From NCBI GenBank assembly GCA_029975525.1, contig JARKOX010000087.1, positions 1-44,675 on the forward strand: 44,675 nucleotides of DNA, given 5' to 3'. The position numbers and the translations under genes are program-made. The stretch is from Prolixibacteraceae bacterium (lineage in GTDB: Bacteria > Bacteroidota > Bacteroidia > Bacteroidales > Prolixibacteraceae). The notes under the pieces are model-generated. The model had not been told where the DNA came from. It saw nothing but the letters and a program-made list of their open reading frames with translations, and did not search any database. Positions 44,114-44,675 of this stretch are shown in pieces; the first letter of the stretch is position 1; each line of letters begins with the position of its first letter.

Positions 44114-44221
44114 TTATATACGTACCCCATCCGTTTGCAAATACTTACAAACACTTATTCCCGGATAAATTGTAGAAGAAAGATTGCTGGAGAGCGGGTG
44201 ATACGGTTGAATTGACATCAT
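44114..44221 (-). CDS. Small leader ORF of copy B (35 aa)
   Basis: From the ATG at 44221 a 35-codon frame starts MMSIQPYHPLSSNL and contains PGISVCKYL, alignable with the 27-aa ORF of copy A. It ends before repeat R2. It may be the truncated start of a gene interrupted by the island, or a leader peptide. Not recognised. Confidence 0.35.
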   Translation of the reverse strand: MMSIQPYHPLSSNLSSTIYPGISVCKYLQTDGVRI

Positions 44222-44245
44222 GTTCGTCTGGTTTAGATTTGGCTC

Positions 44246-44275
44246 CAAATTATAAAACAGAATTGGGTAAAACAA
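44246..44275 (-). promoter_or_regulatory. Conserved promoter of copy B
   Basis: On the minus strand TTG (44275-44273) and TAATTTG (44252-44246) have a 20-bp spacing, identical to copy A. It would drive the small ORF at 44221-44114 and possibly the restriction operon about 370 bp downstream. The -7 box lacks one base of the TAnnTTTG consensus. Confidence 0.5.
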
Positions 44276-44290
44276 TAGTTTTCAGCAAAA

Positions 44291-44556
44291 AAGAGCGCAG
44301 GTAAATGAGTTTTTTGAGTTTCAACCATCCGGCACCCGGTTCGTCTGTTTCTCTTCAACCCCGGCAACCGTGCAGCAGCTGTGGTTGCTGTTCCATCCGG
44401 CTTCGCCCCGGCCGCACAAAGGAGATTAATTCCCCGATGTTGAAAGATAGAGTTGCCATCGAAAAATAGCCGGGTCAAATGGTTGACTTGCCGGTTGCCA
44501 TGTTTTATATAACACGGAAAATCTTCATTGCTACAGAGAAACAATTTTATTTTTCG
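44291..44556. other. Intergenic region outside the restriction island
   Basis: GC-rich sequence again. A minus-strand frame (44544-44233) runs through it but overlaps promoter copy B and shows no family likeness, so it is not called. Nothing else recognised. Confidence 0.4.
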
Positions 44557-44665
44557 TTTTCATGCGTATAAATCTTCAATCTTGTTTCTATAATTTTCGT
44601 AATCAGCGAATTATTTCAAACCAGTTTAGCAACGAGATGGAATTCGCATGAAAATATTTTCATTG
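44557..44665 (-). repeat. 108-bp dispersed repeat, copy 2
   Basis: The inverted copy of the repeat at 29285-29392, with the palindrome ATGAAAATATTTTCAT at 44648-44663 and 7 differences in about 108 bp. No fucosidase-like gene follows it on the minus strand, so the repeat is not simply part of such a gene. Confidence 0.85.
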
Positions 44666-44675
44666 CGATTTGTAT

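Larger units (their letters stand above)
44108..44290 (-). repeat. Promoter-leader repeat, copy B, at the edge of the restriction island
   Basis: The inverted counterpart of copy A (19952-20125). The part 44222-44277 is about 91 percent identical by eye to the matching part of copy A, and the part down to 44108 is still alignable. It points towards the restriction operon, as copy A points towards the first AT-rich block. Confidence 0.7.

Noticed and set aside
37520-44290. Interpretation of R1/R2 and copies A/B as a classical integron with attC sites
   Set aside because: No integron integrase in the window and no RYYYAAC/GTTRRRY core sites at the arms; only a loose functional analogy is kept.
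44233-44544. 103-codon minus-strand frame at the window end
   Set aside because: Overlaps promoter copy B, no conserved features.

Overview
The window looks like a chromosomal segment of a Bacteroidota bacterium, probably close to Bacteroidales/Marinilabiliales (inference). The evidence is the Bacteroidota-type -7 promoter motif TAnnTTTG in front of several genes, an S46 dipeptidyl-peptidase, a DUF2520-kdsC-maf cluster, a GH29 fucosidase and a Gfo/Idh/MocA protein with a Tat signal. The sequence begins inside a 5S rRNA, the end of an rRNA operon. Most genes are moderately GC-rich. Two blocks, about 20.1-22.1 kb and 37.4-44.2 kb, are clearly AT-rich and look acquired.

Layout. 0-8 kb: 5S end, an O-antigen-ligase-like membrane protein, an exported superoxide dismutase, the operon DUF2520-kdsC-maf, an orphan XylF-like lipoprotein and a DPP11-type S46 peptidase. 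8-19.7 kb: a barrel-like unknown, a GT39 glycosyltransferase with GtrA, a universal stress protein, an ADP-forming acyl-CoA synthetase, a methyltransferase, a cation efflux protein, an MprF-like protein and an acyl-CoA thioesterase. A decayed second copy of the thioesterase lies 3 kb away. 20-22.1 kb: the first AT-rich block, with an unknown protein, a gene fragment and an outer-membrane protein whose stop codon lies in a 181-bp MITE-like element. 22.3-30.7 kb: DUF1801, Gfo/Idh/MocA, GNAT, a DUF255/thioredoxin-like protein, FolE and the fucosidase. 30.9-37.1 kb: a TCA operon acn-icd(type II)-icd(type I)-gltA, which takes oxaloacetate plus acetyl-CoA to 2-oxoglutarate, with two unrelated isocitrate dehydrogenases of apparently different cofactor preference.

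37.2-44.7 kb: a group II intron 3' relic, then a four-gene, translationally coupled defence-like operon on the minus strand: helicase-nuclease (Res), PIN nuclease, beta-class DNA methyltransferase (Mod) and a HEPN-like protein. The last residues of Res resemble the tail of PIN-toxin antitoxins, which suggests a fused restriction/toxin-antitoxin device. The operon is flanked by two directly repeated palindromic elements. It sits downstream of a promoter-leader sequence that is also found, in the other orientation, in front of the first AT-rich block. This shared junction suggests a modular, cassette-like way of loading foreign genes behind a resident promoter, and it is the most interesting feature of the window. 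A 108-bp inverted repeat (29.3 and 44.6 kb) adds another dispersed element family.

All family assignments are by eye, without database searches.
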